Shown here: one piece after another, positions 61,110-64,000 of the stretch
Numbering within the stretch: position 1 is the stretch's first letter
Layout of the letters: every line of letters starts with the position of its first letter
From: Pholis gunnellus
Lineage: Eukaryota > Chordata > Actinopteri > Perciformes > Pholidae
Assembly: GCA_910591455.2 (NCBI GenBank)
Contig: OU342816.1
Location: 1,740,589-1,804,588, forward strand
Length of the DNA stretch: 64,000 bases
Direction: 5' to 3'
Translations under genes and position numbers: made by a program
Notes under the pieces: model-generated
Told to the model about the DNA's origin: nothing
The model's database searches: none
Seen by the model: only the letters and a program-made list of their open reading frames with translations

Positions 61110-63865
61110 GCAGGTCAAATTGTTAACCACTTGGCCTCCTTACAAAATGTTCAAAGAACTCAAAAGATTTCCAAGACAATTCCATTTTGTTGGGGAGTCA
61201 TCAGATAATTGGGCATACGCTAAAGCACACAAGCAGGAATATTATATATTATATTCAACGGAATAAGAGGATAACGGAGGACCAAAATGTTGCAGCAAGT
61301 AAAAGCTATGCTCACAGTTTCAGTGGGAGTGATCAGGTAGTTGGCAGCTGTTAGTCTTTTTTTTTTTTTTGCACTGTATGTTCAGATCAGTGATGCAGAG
61401 TTCTGACACTTTGAAAACAACAAAAAAAAAAGAACAAGAGGAAGACAGAGATGTACGCTGAGAACACGGCTCTTATTCTTTCTTCTCAGTCGAAGAGGAA
61501 AAAGCCTCGTCCCTTTTATCCGAAGGTTTTATCTTTCATCTTGATTCTGTCTATGAGCGTATGCCTTAAGAAGACTCTTCATCTTTCATTCTTTTTTTTT
61601 CTTCTTCTCTATAGGTCACAACTTTGCGTCAGTGGCGAAGGCTGAAGTGTTTTGCGTGGGAGTCTGACAGGAGACTTCAACATCTCACAAACAGTACATC
61701 AACCGTTGCTGGAAGTGCAACAAACCCTCAACACTGAAGTGTTCACACATCTAATTTACCCGTTTTATTTTAGTATATCTTTGTCAACGTGTGGAAAGCT
61801 CTGGCTTCCTGAGAGAGATGGATGGAGGTTCCCCTGGCCACAGCCATGCTTTTTCATCCATTCATCCCTTTAGTTGGGAAGCCCAATATATTTTCTGGTT
61901 AACCCCAATCTTTGCTTTACTCGCCAGCGGCTGGAGGCGGGCACGTCACGCCAGGCAAAACATTAAAAGGAATGAAAGAAAAACAGCAGTCTGTACATTG
62001 CAGTGTGAAATGGTAATTGAATAATGCTATCACATATCTCAGTCAAATTGGCTGCATACAAGAAGCGTGTGATTTTTCTTTAATTTCAACCAAATTTCAT
62101 CTTATCAAAGGGAAATTCATTTAGTCTCCGATGTTTTCCCGAGATGAATCGGTCGTCATTATTTGATTCCCTACAATCATGCAACAGCAATGGTGTTTCC
62201 ATTACCATCAGACGAGGCAAACATAGGGAGCTAATTTCAGCTTTGATGACGGCCCACAATTATAACGAGTATATTTCCCCCTGAGCTAATGAGAGACAAA
62301 GCAATCAGTTGATAATGTGGTCATTTATTTCCCTCCCAATAATTACAGTAGTCATTTACTTGTTGGTACATAAAGGTTAATATATTTCGTCCCCTCTTTT
62401 CATTCTTTAACTTCATTACTGTGGCCTTTGGGGGGACAGCTGATTGATACACATTGTTCAGGTTTTCTGTATCAGTGCTGCAGATTAAGGTAATTGTGAA
62501 TATGTTGGTGTGTTACATTTTATTGTTTGATGTGCCGTCATATTGTACTTTATCAAATCAGTCCAGCGAGTCTACCTTAATAACCACAGACGTTATATGC
62601 TTCTATAAAAGGTCTGTTTCGATAACCCTAAAAGAAAACATGTTGATATTCAACTTATTTGATTCAGCAATTGCATTTTAAATGTAATGCTTCCCAGATA
62701 AGGTTTTCAATAACTCAACTAAGCAACGATTTATATTGAGCCAGTGGAATGTTGAAACGTTTCTGTACTGTAAAACTCCCAACGACTGTTGAGATGAGTA
62801 TTGAAATCGTTAGATTTTCAAAATCACAAATCCAATCCCTTTCTGTGTCCCACTTTCTATTTTCAGGGAAAATAAAATGGATAAATCAAACAGAACAAGA
62901 AGTCAGAGCCCATTTGATTGCACTGCATATCAAATGGTTTGCCCCAAGGTACACTGGCAGCAGAGGACCGATATTGACTCATTAGAGTTTTACAACTGGA
63001 GTCCTTCTCTCTGCCAGCAGGTAGAAACAGTAGTGGAGCAGGCCATTAAGCAGAAAACAGAACTAATGAAGGGGGAAATTAACAAAAACACAAACAGATA
63101 TCACGTGTATTTCCCTGCCTGGCCTCTGTTCATATGGCTTTCCTGTTTCCTGCACGTCGCCTCCTCGGTTCATTTTGTGAAGCTATCTGGGTCACACACA
63201 CATCTACCGCCGTTCGGGGAAGTCATCAAACCAAACGCAGAAAGAAATACAAGAAATGTGTTTTGTCAAAGTGTTCCCGTGAATAATGAGGTGACCTGGA
63301 TGAACGATGAGTCGTCTGACCTTTCAGCCTCCAGAATATTTATAGAAATGACCACAGTACAAACGTAAAACAGGTACATTTATCATCAGTGGTGCGTATA
63401 AAAAGACTAACATGTACCACATTTTAACTGTGTTCCTTCAGAGAATTGCTTGAAAAAGAATAAGTGCTTTTTAGTCTAGTCGGGATATTTCTTTCAACCC
63501 TTTTCCTAAATGCACTCTTTATGAATTCATTCTCAGGGATGAACGGCTTTCCGACATAACAATTTAAAAAACAGCGGGAGCCGGTCCTTCAGTCAGCAGC
63601 TTGTCAACGAGAATGACACATTTCAAAGCCTTGGATCCTGAGCTATTTAAATACCCGTTGGCTTCCTGCCCCCACAGGGTCCTGGGCCAAGCCTCCATAT
63701 CCGTCCCCTCATGCCAAAGACTGTCACTCACCACACAAAAAACCCCAAGAGGAGCTGTCTTTGAGCTCCGATGTGTTGATTTAATTCATGGTATGCCATG
63801 CTATGCAATTCTCAAATAAATGACTACTGCTGTCCAGTGATGTACTCGACATGTGAACCAGAACA

Positions 63866-63867
<2 letters not shown>

Positions 63868-63915
<48 letters not shown>
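63868..63915. repeat. (GA)n microsatellite
   Basis: A 48-base perfect AG run, complementary to the (CT)n tract at 28212-28254. Confidence 0.95.
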
Positions 63916-63917
<2 letters not shown>

Positions 63918-64000
63918 CTCAGCTTTGTTCAGAATAAAGGCCTTTATGTTCACTGCAACTTACTGCTGTTGTATATTATATCATGAAATTCATGTGCAGG

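Larger units (their letters stand above)
51954..64000 (-). other. fstl4 intron (continues beyond window), at least 12 kb
   Basis: No exon was found here. I looked on the minus strand for the Kazal signature (CGSDG, NHC, HRAAC) and did not see it. Contents are a family A end fragment (52903-52957), an AT-rich stretch (54493-54583), C17 (55282-55298), (TA)n (57175-57225), family C copy 2 (about 59180-59530), a short tandem (61079-61109) and (GA)n (63868-63915). The upstream exons of the gene should lie beyond 64,000. Confidence 0.7.

Noticed and set aside
62877..63368. 163-codon plus-strand open frame
   Set aside because: No family resemblance and AT-rich codon use unlike the fstl4 exons.
1..64000. 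A new multi-gene or defence-like system
   Set aside because: Every confident coding segment belongs to a single vertebrate gene. The rest is intron and repeats.

Overview
This window is vertebrate nuclear DNA, almost certainly from a ray-finned (teleost) fish. Small, GC-rich, codon-biased exons with GT-AG splice sites are scattered through AT-rich introns. The introns carry microsatellites, a minisatellite and dispersed elements of the kind common in teleosts. There is no operon structure, no ribosome-binding sites, and no uninterrupted long gene.

One gene explains all the confident coding sequence. It is follistatin-like 4 (fstl4), on the minus strand, and it is incomplete at both ends. I recovered ten internal exons by translating the minus strand and matching splice phases: 51763-51953, 48051-48171, 21057-21223, 16676-16796, 13976-14137, 10007-10141, 9415-9441, 8165-8283, 4526-4675 and 289-396. 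They join without a gap into 1,301 coding bases (about 434 residues): two EF-hands, two Ig domains, a short linker that includes a 27-base microexon, and the start of the C-terminal propeller-like region. The signal peptide and Kazal/follistatin exons must lie to the right of the window, and the rest of the C-terminal half to the left. I prefer fstl4 to its paralogue fstl5 from several diagnostic stretches recalled for the human proteins.

Layout by region. Positions 1-14,000 hold the linker and C-terminal exons plus the second half of Ig2, with a striking 20-bp minisatellite at 6696-7530. Positions 14,000-21,300 hold Ig2 and Ig1. Positions 21,224-48,050 are one 26.8-kb intron rich in transposon remnants, homopolymer tracts and simple repeats, with a small isolated CpG-dense patch near 42.9-43.05 kb. 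Positions 48,051-51,953 hold the EF-hand exons. Positions 51,954-64,000 are intron with no exon that I could find.

This is not a microbial gene cluster, and I see no novel multi-gene system. The most interesting points are these: a nearly identical inverted repeat pair flanking Ig exon 21057-21223, which could favour exon skipping or circular RNA; the frame-preserving 27-base microexon; the 60-bp higher-order structure of the minisatellite; a TTAA-flanked inverted-repeat element; and a hairpin whose whole loop is complementary to a nearby downstream octamer.
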